From contig DLRQ01000041.1 of the NCBI GenBank assembly GCA_002501135.1, forward strand, positions 4,111-18,305: a DNA stretch of 14,195 nucleotides, given 5' to 3'. Shown piece after piece: positions 1 through 5,278 of this stretch. The stretch's first letter is position 1, and the number at the start of each line of letters is the position of its first letter. The notes beneath the pieces are model-generated. The model was not told the DNA's origin. It saw only the letters and a list, made by a program, of their open reading frames with translations, and searched no databases. The DNA comes from Candidatus Neomicrothrix sp. UBA7884. GTDB lineage: Bacteria; Actinomycetota; Acidimicrobiia; Acidimicrobiales; MedAcidi-G1. The position numbers and the translations under genes were made by a program.

Positions 1-860
1 TGCTCCTCCTCCAGGTGTAATCCACCGCCGTGGTCGGTGCCCTCCTGGTGGCCGTGTTCCAGAACCCCGGCACTGTTCAACAGAACCAGAACAATCGAGA
101 ATGCAACGGCGCTTGACAGCACGTTGCGAACAGCCCGCCGGCCAACATCAGGGTTGTGGATGGCCGGAAGGGTGTCGACCGTCGCCACGTAGACGAATGT
201 CCCGGCTGAGAACAGCAGCACGGGTGCCAGGACCGAACTGTCGGCGCCATCGAGCACCAGATAGGAAAGGACCAGGGCCACGGGTGTGGCGAGGGCGAAC
301 AACAGGAGTCCGCTGACGGCCGCCCTCCTTCCCCCTGGTTGGTGGAGCAGGAATACCCCCAGGCTGAGCGCAGCAGGCACGCGGTGGACGACAACCGCAA
401 ACGCCACGAGCAGTGAGAACGACGTCTCACCGGATGCTGCCGCAGCTCCGATCGCGATGCCATCTGCCAGGGCGTGGACCGACAGCCCGATTGCGACGAA
501 CCCTCCGGAATACGGGTGATGCACGTGTTCATGGCCGTGCCCGGTTGCGTGGTCGTGGTGTTCCTCGTGAACAGCATGGCCAATCCCCAGGCCTTCGAGC
601 ACCAGCATCACAATGAATCCAGCCAGTGCAGCAAGACCCAGTGCCACGGGATCAGGGTCAAGTGTGCCGCCTCCTGCAACGGCAACGTGAAAGCCCTCCG
701 GGACAACCAGCACGAACGCCGAGACCAGCAGAAACCCGGAGGCATAGCCGGTCAGGTCCGAAAGGCCTTGAGACGTGACCCTCCTGGCGAACACCTGCGG
801 CAGCAGCCCGGCGCCGAGGGACACCGCAACTATCAAGAGAGCCAGGTAGAGGGTTTCCAT
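1..860 (-). CDS. ZIP-family divalent metal transporter (ZIP9-like), 3' end cut by window edge
   Basis: Reading from an ATG at 860, 286 codons stay open and run off the left edge. This is an inner-membrane protein expected to move Zn2+ or related divalent cations into the cytoplasm. It has hydrophobic helices at about residues 3-25, 39-58, 72-92, 119-140, 147-173, 180-203, 210-228 and 246-264. The ZIP metal site is visible as HALADG at 129-134 in the fourth helix; the next helix carries HRVPAALSLG at 159-168, closest to the HKAPAAF variant of ZIP9 (SLC39A9) rather than the classical HEIPHE. A histidine-rich loop (residues 95-115, ten His) lies between helices 3 and 4, with more His at the visible C-terminus (269-282); these probably bind metal. 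No Shine-Dalgarno fits the start; a -10-like hexamer six bases upstream suggests leaderless translation. Family call firm, metal specificity inferred. Confidence 0.9.
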   Translation of the reverse strand, partial: METLYLALLIVAVSLGAGLLPQVFARRVTSQGLSDLTGYASGFLLVSAFVLVVPEGFHVAVAGGGTLDPDPVALGLAALAGFIVMLVLEGLGIGHAVHEEHHDHATGHGHEHVHHPYSGGFVAIGLSVHALADGIAIGAAAASGETSFSLLVAFAVVVHRVPAALSLGVFLLHQPGGRRAAVSGLLLFALATPVALVLSYLVLDGADSSVLAPVLLFSAGTFVYVATVDTLPAIHNPDVGRRAVRNVLSSAVAFSIVLVLLNSAGVLEHGHQEGTDHGGGLHLEEE

Positions 861-866
861 TCCCTC

Positions 867-895
867 ATACTATTGAGAACGGTTCCCGTTTCCAA
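867..895 (-). promoter_or_regulatory. Putative leaderless promoter with embedded operator for the ZIP transporter
   Basis: On the minus strand a -35-like TTGGAA (890-895) is followed by exactly 17 bases and a -10-like TAGTAT (867-872). Six more bases lead to the ATG, so transcription would begin at or next to the start codon. The spacer holds the inverted repeat AACGG-TTC-CCGTT (878-890). A repressor bound there would block RNA polymerase. Given the gene, a Zur-type zinc regulator is a reasonable guess, but the repeat is only a loose match to the A/T-rich actinobacterial Zur box. Confidence 0.5.
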
Positions 896-1105
896 CACCA
901 GGTAGGTAGAAGCGCGAAGCCGTCGCACCCGACATCGATCTGAAGAAGACAGCCAGACCCCAGTACTCGGCAGGCGACGAACCCGGGGTCGTCGTCGATG
1001 AGGCTGACCCCACCACGAGATCTACCTCTCGGACCCTCGCCTAACAGACCCGCACGACTCCGCACGATCATCCGCCAGGCGGTGGGCGCCTAGCTTCCAT
1101 GTGGG

Positions 1106-1480
1106 TCAACCGACGTGGACGACGGCCTCCACCTCAAAGACGGCACCAAGCGGAAGTGCTGCCACGGCAACGCACGACCGGGCCGGGCGGCTCTCGCCGA
1201 ACGCCTCACAGTAGATCTCGTTCATCGCCCCAAAGTTGCCCATGTCGGTCAGGAACACCGTTGTCTTGACCACCTGGTCAAGGGTGGCGCCGTTGGCCTC
1301 GACCTGCGCCCTCAGGTTCGCCAGGGCCTGGGTTGCCTGGGCCTCGAGGCCACCCTCGGCGAGGCTGCCTGCGACAGGACCGTCAACGACGCTGCCATCG
1401 ACAATGCCGACCTGACCGCTGACGAACAGCAGGTCGCCAGCGTGGACAACCGGGGTGTAGGGACCAGCGGTACTACTCAT
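1106..1480 (-). CDS. ridA: RidA-family enamine/imine deaminase
   Basis: This 124-residue cytosolic protein has the length and pattern of the RidA/YjgF/YER057c/UK114 family. The family hydrolyses reactive enamine/imine intermediates such as 2-aminoacrylate released by PLP enzymes, and works as a trimer. Visible signatures are the early strand LLFVSGQVG (17-25), the helix with QATQALANLRAQVEANG (48-64), VVKTTVFLTDM (70-80), and the C-terminal RSCVAVAALP...FEVEAV block. Arg101 matches the substrate-carboxylate-binding Arg of true RidA members, and a Glu near 118 matches the conserved acid. The reading frame is open further upstream, but the ATG at 1480 is preferred: it has GGAG seven bases before it and gives the normal family length. 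The gene is isolated, with the broken metallopeptidase diverging from it. Confidence 0.9.
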   Translation of the reverse strand: MSSTAGPYTPVVHAGDLLFVSGQVGIVDGSVVDGPVAGSLAEGGLEAQATQALANLRAQVEANGATLDQVVKTTVFLTDMGNFGAMNEIYCEAFGESRPARSCVAVAALPLGAVFEVEAVVHVG

Positions 1481-1533
1481 TGACGGGCTCCGTTCCTGAA
1501 GATGGACAGCGAGCCTGCCATACCCCCAACTAA

Positions 1534-1856
1534 CCGAACAATCCGGAGAGCGGAACAAGCCACCCCCCCACCACGACAGCCGCGCCGCCAGGCACCACGA
1601 CTATCACGACCACTGCGACGGCTCCTCCCGGCACCACGGCTTCAGCCGCCTCTTCGCCGCCCACCACCACCACGGCTACCCCGTCCACGAACCCACCATC
1701 CACAACGACGACCACAACGCCCATCCCAACATCACCTCGTCGACACCAGCCACCTCAACCGAGCCTCTACCAGCCACCACAACCACTCTCCCGACATCGA
1801 CCGAACCACCCGGTACCACCGTCGCCTGCGGCAACACCGACACCTACCGGCACTGC
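1534..1856 (+). pseudogene. Frameshifted Thr/Pro-rich linker of the HExxH protein; 5' end of gene missing
   Basis: From 1534 to about 1735 the frame starting at 1534 encodes a low-complexity Thr/Pro/Ala segment with PPGTT twice. From about 1737 the same kind of segment continues in the next frame (STPATSTEPLPATTTTLP, then PPGTT a third time) and runs into the metallopeptidase domain. The PPGTT repeat on both sides shows this was one linker, now broken by a net one-base loss near 1735. Neither frame has an ATG, GTG or TTG upstream of the linker. An ATG at 1502 (MDSEPAIPP...) is in the third frame and would need another one-base loss at the C7 run (1563-1569). No signal peptide is visible, so the true N-terminus is lost or displaced by ridA 21-70 bases away. 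Confidence 0.6.
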
Positions 1857-2822
1857 GTGGCCTCCGGGGCACCGGTCGCACCGGCCAGAACCGACGTGTG
1901 GGGCCAGCTGACTGGCTACACCCCGGAGGTCCTCTGCGCCTCGGACCTCGACGACCGGGTCTGCGAACTGGTGACCGAAGTCCTACTGGTAGCTGCAGCC
2001 GAGTGGGGCAACTACGGACCCACCGAGTACTGGGTGATGGGGGCCGACGAGGGCGCTGCCATCGACCTGATCGGCGTCAACTGCGACAGGCGGGATGCTG
2101 CCCGTCAGCAGTCTCGGAGTTCCTGCATGGACCGCAACACAGCAGATGACTACGGGATGCTCTCCTACCAGGCTGTCGACGCCGAGGTGGTCGCCTCGGG
2201 CCAGGCCAGCCTCGACGCCGGTCGAAACGGCATGCGTGACTGGAACATCCACTACTTCACATCGTCGTTGCCCATCGGTTTCGCCGGCATGTTCAACATT
2301 CCCTTCGCCAACGAGCAGAAAGCCGTGTTCCACGAGTACTTCCACGCTGTCCAGCACGCCCACATCCAATCCGATAACTTCGACGAGCGAGACGACCTGC
2401 TCGGCCCGACCTGGTTCGTCGAGGGTGGAGCCGAGTTCATGGCCCAGACCGCATCGCAACGGCTGCGCGACTCCGGGGCCCTGACAGCCTCTGACTGGAA
2501 CCCCCTTGCTGAGCGGATGACCTGGACAATGGAAGAGGTCAGGTACTGGATGTCATCCAATCCCGGAACCTCGGTTTCGCAAATCCAGTACGGCCCCGAT
2601 CAGGGCATCGCCTACAGCTACGGCTCCTGGGCCCACGCATGGCTGGCAGACAGGTTCGGACCCGACGCACTGCTCGAGTCCTACTACCCGCGTGTGAACG
2701 ACCTCGGTTTTGAGGGCGCCTTCCAGAACGCCTACGGAATGAGCGCCACCGAGTTAATTGCCGAGTTTGACCAGTTCGTTCTGCTGCCGATCCAGGAACA
2801 GTTACAGATCCTCCCCGGATAA
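1857..2822 (+). CDS. Secreted-type HExxH metallopeptidase-like domain (gluzincin pattern), N-terminus broken
   Basis: The GTG at 1857 only marks the first start codon in this frame; the homologous protein clearly begins further upstream, since the frame is open through CGNTDTYRHC and a Thr/Ser/Pro linker. The domain carries HEYFHAVQ (about residues 159-166), the zinc-binding and catalytic HExxH, followed by TWFVEGGAEFMAQ about 30 residues later, whose Glu would be the third zinc ligand as in gluzincins. A further SYGSWAHAWLADRFG helix (254-268) fits the peptidase MA-like fold. Six cysteines in the N-terminal part, counting two upstream of the GTG, suggest disulfides and an extracytoplasmic location. 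The Thr/Pro linker is typical of actinobacterial surface or secreted proteins. No signal peptide can be found, so the gene is probably not expressed in intact form unless the frameshift is an assembly error. The peptide substrate is unknown. Confidence 0.75.
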   Translation: MASGAPVAPARTDVWGQLTGYTPEVLCASDLDDRVCELVTEVLLVAAAEWGNYGPTEYWVMGADEGAAIDLIGVNCDRRDAARQQSRSSCMDRNTADDYGMLSYQAVDAEVVASGQASLDAGRNGMRDWNIHYFTSSLPIGFAGMFNIPFANEQKAVFHEYFHAVQHAHIQSDNFDERDDLLGPTWFVEGGAEFMAQTASQRLRDSGALTASDWNPLAERMTWTMEEVRYWMSSNPGTSVSQIQYGPDQGIAYSYGSWAHAWLADRFGPDALLESYYPRVNDLGFEGAFQNAYGMSATELIAEFDQFVLLPIQEQLQILPG

Positions 2823-2839
2823 CTGCGTCACCCGAGAGT

Positions 2840-2845
2840 TAGCAT
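2840..2845 (+). promoter_or_regulatory. -10-like hexamer of a leaderless promoter
   Basis: TAGCAT lies exactly six bases before the ATG at 2852, and no Shine-Dalgarno is present in the 29-base gap after the preceding stop. The spacing equals that at three other SD-less genes in this window. No convincing -35 is seen. Confidence 0.45.
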
Positions 2846-2851
2846 CCGACC

Positions 2852-3274
2852 ATGGCCGACATGACCGACGCCCAGCGCGACGAGTTCCTCAGTGACGTCT
2901 GGGTGGCGGTCCTCGTCATCGAACGAGCCAACAAGGGACCCCTGTGTGCACCTGTCTGGTACCGCTACGTGGACGGATCCTTCGAGGTGACCATGGAGGA
3001 TGCCTCTGCCAAGGCCGTGCTGCTCCGACGGGTCGGGCGTGCCGGCATCTGCATCCAGGACGAATCGCCGCCCTACAAGTACGTAACAGCCGAGGGTCCC
3101 GTCACCGTCACCGCCCTGGGCGGACCCGAGCGCCACAACCTGGTGCTTGAAATGGCCACCCGCTATCTGGGCGAGGAGGCCGGCCGCCGGTACGCCGAAG
3201 GGTTCTCCCCCGACGAGGAAGGTGGGGCCCTCATGACCCTGCGTCCCCGTCGCTGGCAGACCACTATGTACTGA
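2852..3274 (+). CDS. Pyridoxamine-5'-phosphate-oxidase-like split-barrel protein, probably F420/FMN-binding (FDOR-B type)
   Basis: This 140-residue protein has the order of the PPOX-like split beta-barrel family. An N-terminal helix (DAQRDEFLSDVWVAVLVI) leads into GPLCAPVWYRYVDGSFEVTM, then the helix SAKAVLLRRVGRAGICIQDE, then PPYKYVTAEGPVTV and a C-terminal LRPRRWQTTMY strand. In actinobacteria members of this shape usually bind coenzyme F420 and act as dependent or sequestering reductases; some bind FMN, haem or biliverdin instead. The cofactor cannot be fixed from sequence alone, and the substrate is unknown. The ATG at 2852 gives the usual family N-terminus. The gene converges on a second, unrelated deazaflavin-type split-barrel gene 30 bases away, with two hairpins filling the gap. 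Confidence 0.8.
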   Translation: MADMTDAQRDEFLSDVWVAVLVIERANKGPLCAPVWYRYVDGSFEVTMEDASAKAVLLRRVGRAGICIQDESPPYKYVTAEGPVTVTALGGPERHNLVLEMATRYLGEEAGRRYAEGFSPDEEGGALMTLRPRRWQTTMY

Positions 3275-3277
3275 GCC

Positions 3278-3303
3278 CCCTCAGCGAGGGCCGGGCGACC
3301 CGG
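3278..3303. terminator. Two abutting GC hairpins between convergent genes
   Basis: CCCTC-AGC-GAGGG (3278-3290) is immediately followed by CCGGG-CGA-CCCGG (3291-3303). Together they fill nearly the whole 30-base gap between two convergent stop codons. No T-tract follows on either strand, so bidirectional termination is plausible but not certain. Confidence 0.4.
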
Positions 3304-3304
3304 A

Positions 3305-3736
3305 TCAGGCTGCGGGTTCCAACACAACCAGGGGGATCTCCCGGTCGGTTTTCTCCTGGTAGCCGGCGTAACCGGAGTAGGCGGCGGTTACGAGCGGCCA
3401 CAGCCCGTCCCGTTCCTCTGAAGACGCCACCCTGGCGCGCATCGGCCTGGCGGAACTGCCCTTCATGACAACCTTGACCTCGGGGTTCTCGACGAGGTTC
3501 AGGTACCAGGCCGGGTGGCGGTCCTCCCCACCCTTGGAGGCGACGATCACGATCGCGTCGCCGTCCTGATGGGGGGTGGTCAACATGACCGTCCGCTCCT
3601 GCCCTGACCGGCGGCCAACAGTGGTCAACTTGAGGACCGGCATTCCGGCCGTCCTCCAGCCAAGCCTTCCTCCGCTTAGGCCGAGCAGCCCACGATGAAG
3701 GCGGTTGGAGAACCTGAGCACACCGTCGCTTGGCAT
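3305..3736 (-). CDS. Nitroreductase-family deazaflavin (F420)-dependent oxidoreductase, Ddn-like (FDOR-A)
   Basis: The 143-residue product matches the Ddn/Rv3547-like family (formerly DUF385), which uses F420H2 to reduce quinones, enones or nitro compounds at the membrane. Visible family hallmarks run in order: GMPVLKLTTVGRRSGQERTVML (residues 31-52) with the GRRSG phosphate-binding turn, the strand AIVIVASKGG with the SKGG motif (61-70), HPAWYLNLVENPEVKV (74-89), and a C-terminal Tyr-rich helix (AAYSGYAGYQEKTDREIPLVVLEP). The length is typical. The ATG at 3736 has no Shine-Dalgarno but has TAAAAT six bases upstream, so it is probably leaderless. Physiological substrate unknown. With the neighbouring 2852-3274 product it indicates an F420-using organism. 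Confidence 0.88.
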   Translation of the reverse strand: MPSDGVLRFSNRLHRGLLGLSGGRLGWRTAGMPVLKLTTVGRRSGQERTVMLTTPHQDGDAIVIVASKGGEDRHPAWYLNLVENPEVKVVMKGSSARPMRARVASSEERDGLWPLVTAAYSGYAGYQEKTDREIPLVVLEPAA

Positions 3737-3742
3737 CGGCCA

Positions 3743-3748
3743 ATTTTA
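3743..3748 (-). promoter_or_regulatory. -10 hexamer of a leaderless promoter for the Ddn-like gene
   Basis: The minus strand reads TAAAAT, a five-of-six match to TATAAT, then TGGCCG, then the ATG at 3736. The six-base gap puts the expected transcription start at the start codon. No clear -35 is visible. Confidence 0.5.
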
Positions 3749-3749
3749 G

Positions 3750-3968
3750 CGTGTCGCAAACCACGGGCTCAGCCCCAACCGCACTGCAGCCCTCGGCCTG
3801 CTCCTGCTGGCCAACCTGATCTGGTCCCTCGTTCTCCTGGGGGAATTCCTGGCACGACGACGCCCCTTCGGTGCCCTTGAGGCGCGGCAGGCCCGCTTCC
3901 TGCCGGCATTTCCCGCATGGGCCGCCGTTGTCGTCATCGTCTTCCCGCCTGCGTTCGGCTTCGCCTGA
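3750..3968 (+). pseudogene. Small two-helix membrane ORF with no start codon
   Basis: From just after a TAG at 3747-3749 to a TGA at 3966-3968 one frame is open for 72 codons with strongly G/C-rich third positions. It encodes a first hydrophobic segment (TAALGLLLLANLIWSLVLLG), a basic turn (EFLARRRPFGALEARQAR), and a second segment (AFPAWAAVVVIVFPPAFGFA). This looks like a helical hairpin with a positively charged loop, so it is probably real coding sequence. The frame has no ATG, GTG or TTG before the first helix. A GTG at 3751 lies in the adjacent frame (MSQTTGSAPT...) and would join it if one base were restored at about 3753-3785. It is either a gene broken by a one-base loss or one using a rare start. 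Function unknown. Confidence 0.45.
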
Positions 3969-4074
3969 ACCGGACGCCGCCATTTGACGTGGCAGATAAT
4001 GCCAACAAAACTCCCCCCTCAGGCCAGGTGGGGACAATCTGCCCTGACTCAGACCAACAAAAGGAGCAGAATCG

Positions 4075-4371
4075 ATGTCACAGACAGTCCATGTCGTATT
4101 CCCGTGCAAGGAGGGCCAGGGGGCCACTCTCCTCGAGACACTAAAGACCGCCCTCGTCGACACCCGGGCCTTCGACGGATGCGAGTCCATCGAGATGTTC
4201 ACCGACGCAGACAACCCCGACAACCTCATCCTCTGGGAGCAGTTTGAGACCAGGGCACACCACGAGGCCTACTTCGCGTGGCGAATCGAGACCGGCCTAC
4301 CCGACATGCTCGCCCCGATCCTCGCCGGTGATCTGCAGATCACCTACCTCAACGACCACCCCGACGTCTGA
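4075..4371 (+). CDS. Antibiotic biosynthesis monooxygenase (ABM) domain protein, quinol monooxygenase YgiN-like
   Basis: This 98-residue protein is a single dimeric alpha/beta ABM domain. Recognisable parts are the first strand (TVHVVFPCKEGQGATLLETLKTAL), the strand with FDGCESIEMFTDADNPDNLILWEQFETRAHHEAYFAWRIETG, and the final strand LQITYLND. The NPDNLILWEQFETRAHHEAY block, with its W-E pair and paired His, is typical of the YgiN-type group. These small cofactor-free enzymes oxidise quinols or aromatic polyketides, and some members are only stress-associated. The start is clear: AAAGGAG with the ATG eight bases after it. The gene is followed by a candidate small RNA and a strong terminator. 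Specific substrate unknown. Confidence 0.85.
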   Translation: MSQTVHVVFPCKEGQGATLLETLKTALVDTRAFDGCESIEMFTDADNPDNLILWEQFETRAHHEAYFAWRIETGLPDMLAPILAGDLQITYLNDHPDV

Positions 4372-4432
4372 ATCCAACCGGTCCAGTTCGGTAGGCCAGA
4401 CCCAACGCCGGGATCCGGCCATAGAATCCCTT

Positions 4433-4517
4433 CACTGGCGACTGGCTGAGGAGCCACCGCTGGACACGGTTTCCCACCGTGCGAAGAGCCCCCGCTTCGG
4501 CGGGGGTTCCTCGTTTT
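4433..4517 (+). ncRNA. Candidate small structured RNA with own promoter and terminator
   Basis: A -10-like TAGAAT at 4422-4427 (five of six to TATAAT) would start transcription near 4434. The following 85 bases contain no ORF and fold into three consecutive hairpins: TGGCT-GAGG-AGCCA (4443-4456, extendable by GCG/CGC on the outside), CACGGT-TTCCC-ACCGTG (4465-4481), and the terminator stem (4487-4508). An inverted repeat GGGAT/ATCCC (4410-4414, 4426-4430) flanks the -10. I recognise no Rfam family. It may instead be the structured 3' UTR of the ABM gene. Confidence 0.4.
4487..4517 (+). terminator. Strong intrinsic terminator
   Basis: The arms 4487-4495 and 4500-4508 pair (CCCCCGC with GCGGGGG, plus an A-T and a G-T pair at the base) around a UUCG tetraloop (4496-4499). 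A T-rich tail (TTCC TCGTTTTC) follows. It terminates the candidate small RNA and probably also read-through from the ABM gene. Confidence 0.85.
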
Positions 4518-4621
4518 CAGGTGGTCAGGAGCCAACGAATCCGACAAGTCCAGTTCCCTCCCTACGGGTTGTTCCGGGGTGATCGCAGGCTCCACATTCC
4601 ACACGCTGCTAGACAAACGGA

Positions 4622-4891
4622 ATGGGCATCCTCTTCGTGACCGACTTCTCACCCATCGTGAACGACCCGGCAGTGGGTCAGGCGTTCCACACGGACACCC
4701 TTGGCCTACCTCGCGTGACTGTTTCAGGCGATTACATGACGATGGACGATCTTGGTGGAACCAGGACCTGGGGATCTGGCCGCTCGCTGACGCTGTCGAA
4801 TCCTGCTTCGGGTCAGGTGATCACCCGCCTGCTCGGACCCGAAGGACTCCTCATCGGTATCTGCCACACCCCCTGGATGCACGAGACCTAG
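4622..4891 (+). pseudogene. Collapsed VOC/glyoxalase-superfamily gene (frameshift plus internal deletion)
   Basis: The open frame encodes 89 residues, against about 120-130 for the family. The N-terminal VTDFSPIVNDPAVGQAFHTDTLGLP and GDYMTMDDLGGTR and the C-terminal VITRLLGPEGLLIGICHTPWMHE are clear VOC (glyoxalase/bleomycin-resistance-like) segments. Between them the frame encodes non-homologous residues, while the next frame encodes LGIWPLADAVESCFGSGDHP, the expected family continuation. So a one-base loss lies near 4766 (AGGACCTG where AGGnACCTG is expected). About 35-40 residues are then missing at GGGTCAGGTGA (4810-4820), where the frame returns. The deleted part would hold the second beta-alpha-beta unit with metal or substrate residues, so activity is unlikely. 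No Shine-Dalgarno; a TAGACA sits six bases before the ATG. Confidence 0.7.
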
Positions 4892-4961
4892 GTCCGATCC
4901 AGCCAGGTACCACGCGCCCAAGACCGGCGGCCCCTGGGCCCATGTGTCAGGCTCCTCTGCC

Positions 4962-4979
4962 CACAACCACAACCACAAC
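4962..4979 (+). repeat. Three tandem copies of CACAAC
   Basis: The hexamer CACAAC is repeated three times without interruption, directly before the AGGAG ribosome-binding site of the eight-cysteine miniprotein. It lies outside any convincing reading frame. A simple slippage-prone repeat in the leader; role unknown. Confidence 0.7.
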
Positions 4980-4992
4980 CAGGAGACCGACA

Positions 4993-5187
4993 ATGGCAAC
5001 CTACGAATGCTCTTCCTGCGGGGTGTCGGTCAACGCCATCTGCGGCACGTGCAACGCTCCCCTCCTGGACGACACCCTCATCATGGACGACGGACCGAAC
5101 GTGCAGGTTTCGAGGTGTCCGAACGAGCATGGCCAGATCAAGTCGCCCGTGTGCTGCGAGACCGACATGACCTGCATACTGGCCTGA
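4993..5187 (+). CDS. Eight-cysteine zinc-ribbon-like miniprotein
   Basis: A 64-residue protein begins at an ATG with AGGAG eight bases upstream; a longer in-frame extension has no such signal and is rejected. Cysteines are at residues 6, 9, 17, 20, 42, 54, 55 and 61, making CSSC and CGTC knuckles followed by a CPNEHGQIKSPVCC segment. The pattern suggests one or two structural zinc sites, or an iron-binding knuckle. The mid-region TLIMDDGPNVQVSRCP reads as a beta hairpin carrying further ligands. I have a general impression that small proteins with a YECSSCG start and a GxIKSPxCC end are conserved in bacteria and archaea, but cannot name the family. It lies between the collapsed VOC gene and a YczE-like gene. 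Cytosolic; partner unknown. Confidence 0.75.
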   Translation: MATYECSSCGVSVNAICGTCNAPLLDDTLIMDDGPNVQVSRCPNEHGQIKSPVCCETDMTCILA

Positions 5188-5278
5188 GCCGGATCGCGTC
5201 ATCTCACAGACACAGCGCCTGCTCAGGCGAACACCGCGGCTGCTCCTGGGCCTGACACTCTTCGGGATCGGCCTCGGC

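Noticed and set aside
865..1071. Minus-strand ORF of 68 codons between the ZIP and ridA genes
   Set aside because: No ribosome-binding site, no recognisable domain, mixed third-position usage, and it runs across the ZIP promoter; probably chance. I see nothing else in 896-1105 apart from an 8-base direct repeat (CCGCACGA at 1050 and 1060).
1502..2149. Pro/Arg-rich ORF of 215 codons on the plus strand
   Set aside because: Its composition comes from out-of-frame reading of the Thr/Pro linker and then of the metallopeptidase domain; only its first 20 codons could belong to a real gene.
3264..4229. Long minus-strand ORF of 321 codons
   Set aside because: It overlaps the Ddn-like gene in another frame and the ABM gene on the other strand, with Arg/Gly/Pro-rich, domain-free sequence; a shadow of high-GC coding DNA.
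4410..4517. Known RNAs (tRNA, SRP RNA, 6C RNA, common riboswitches)
   Set aside because: No T-loop, no SRP apical-loop consensus, no C6 hairpin loops and no riboswitch core motif that I can recognise.
4579..5187. 202-codon ORF covering the VOC remnant and the eight-cysteine protein
   Set aside because: Its N-terminal part is the VOC gene read in the shifted frame, and only the last 64 codons after the AGGAG-preceded ATG at 4993 are a convincing gene.
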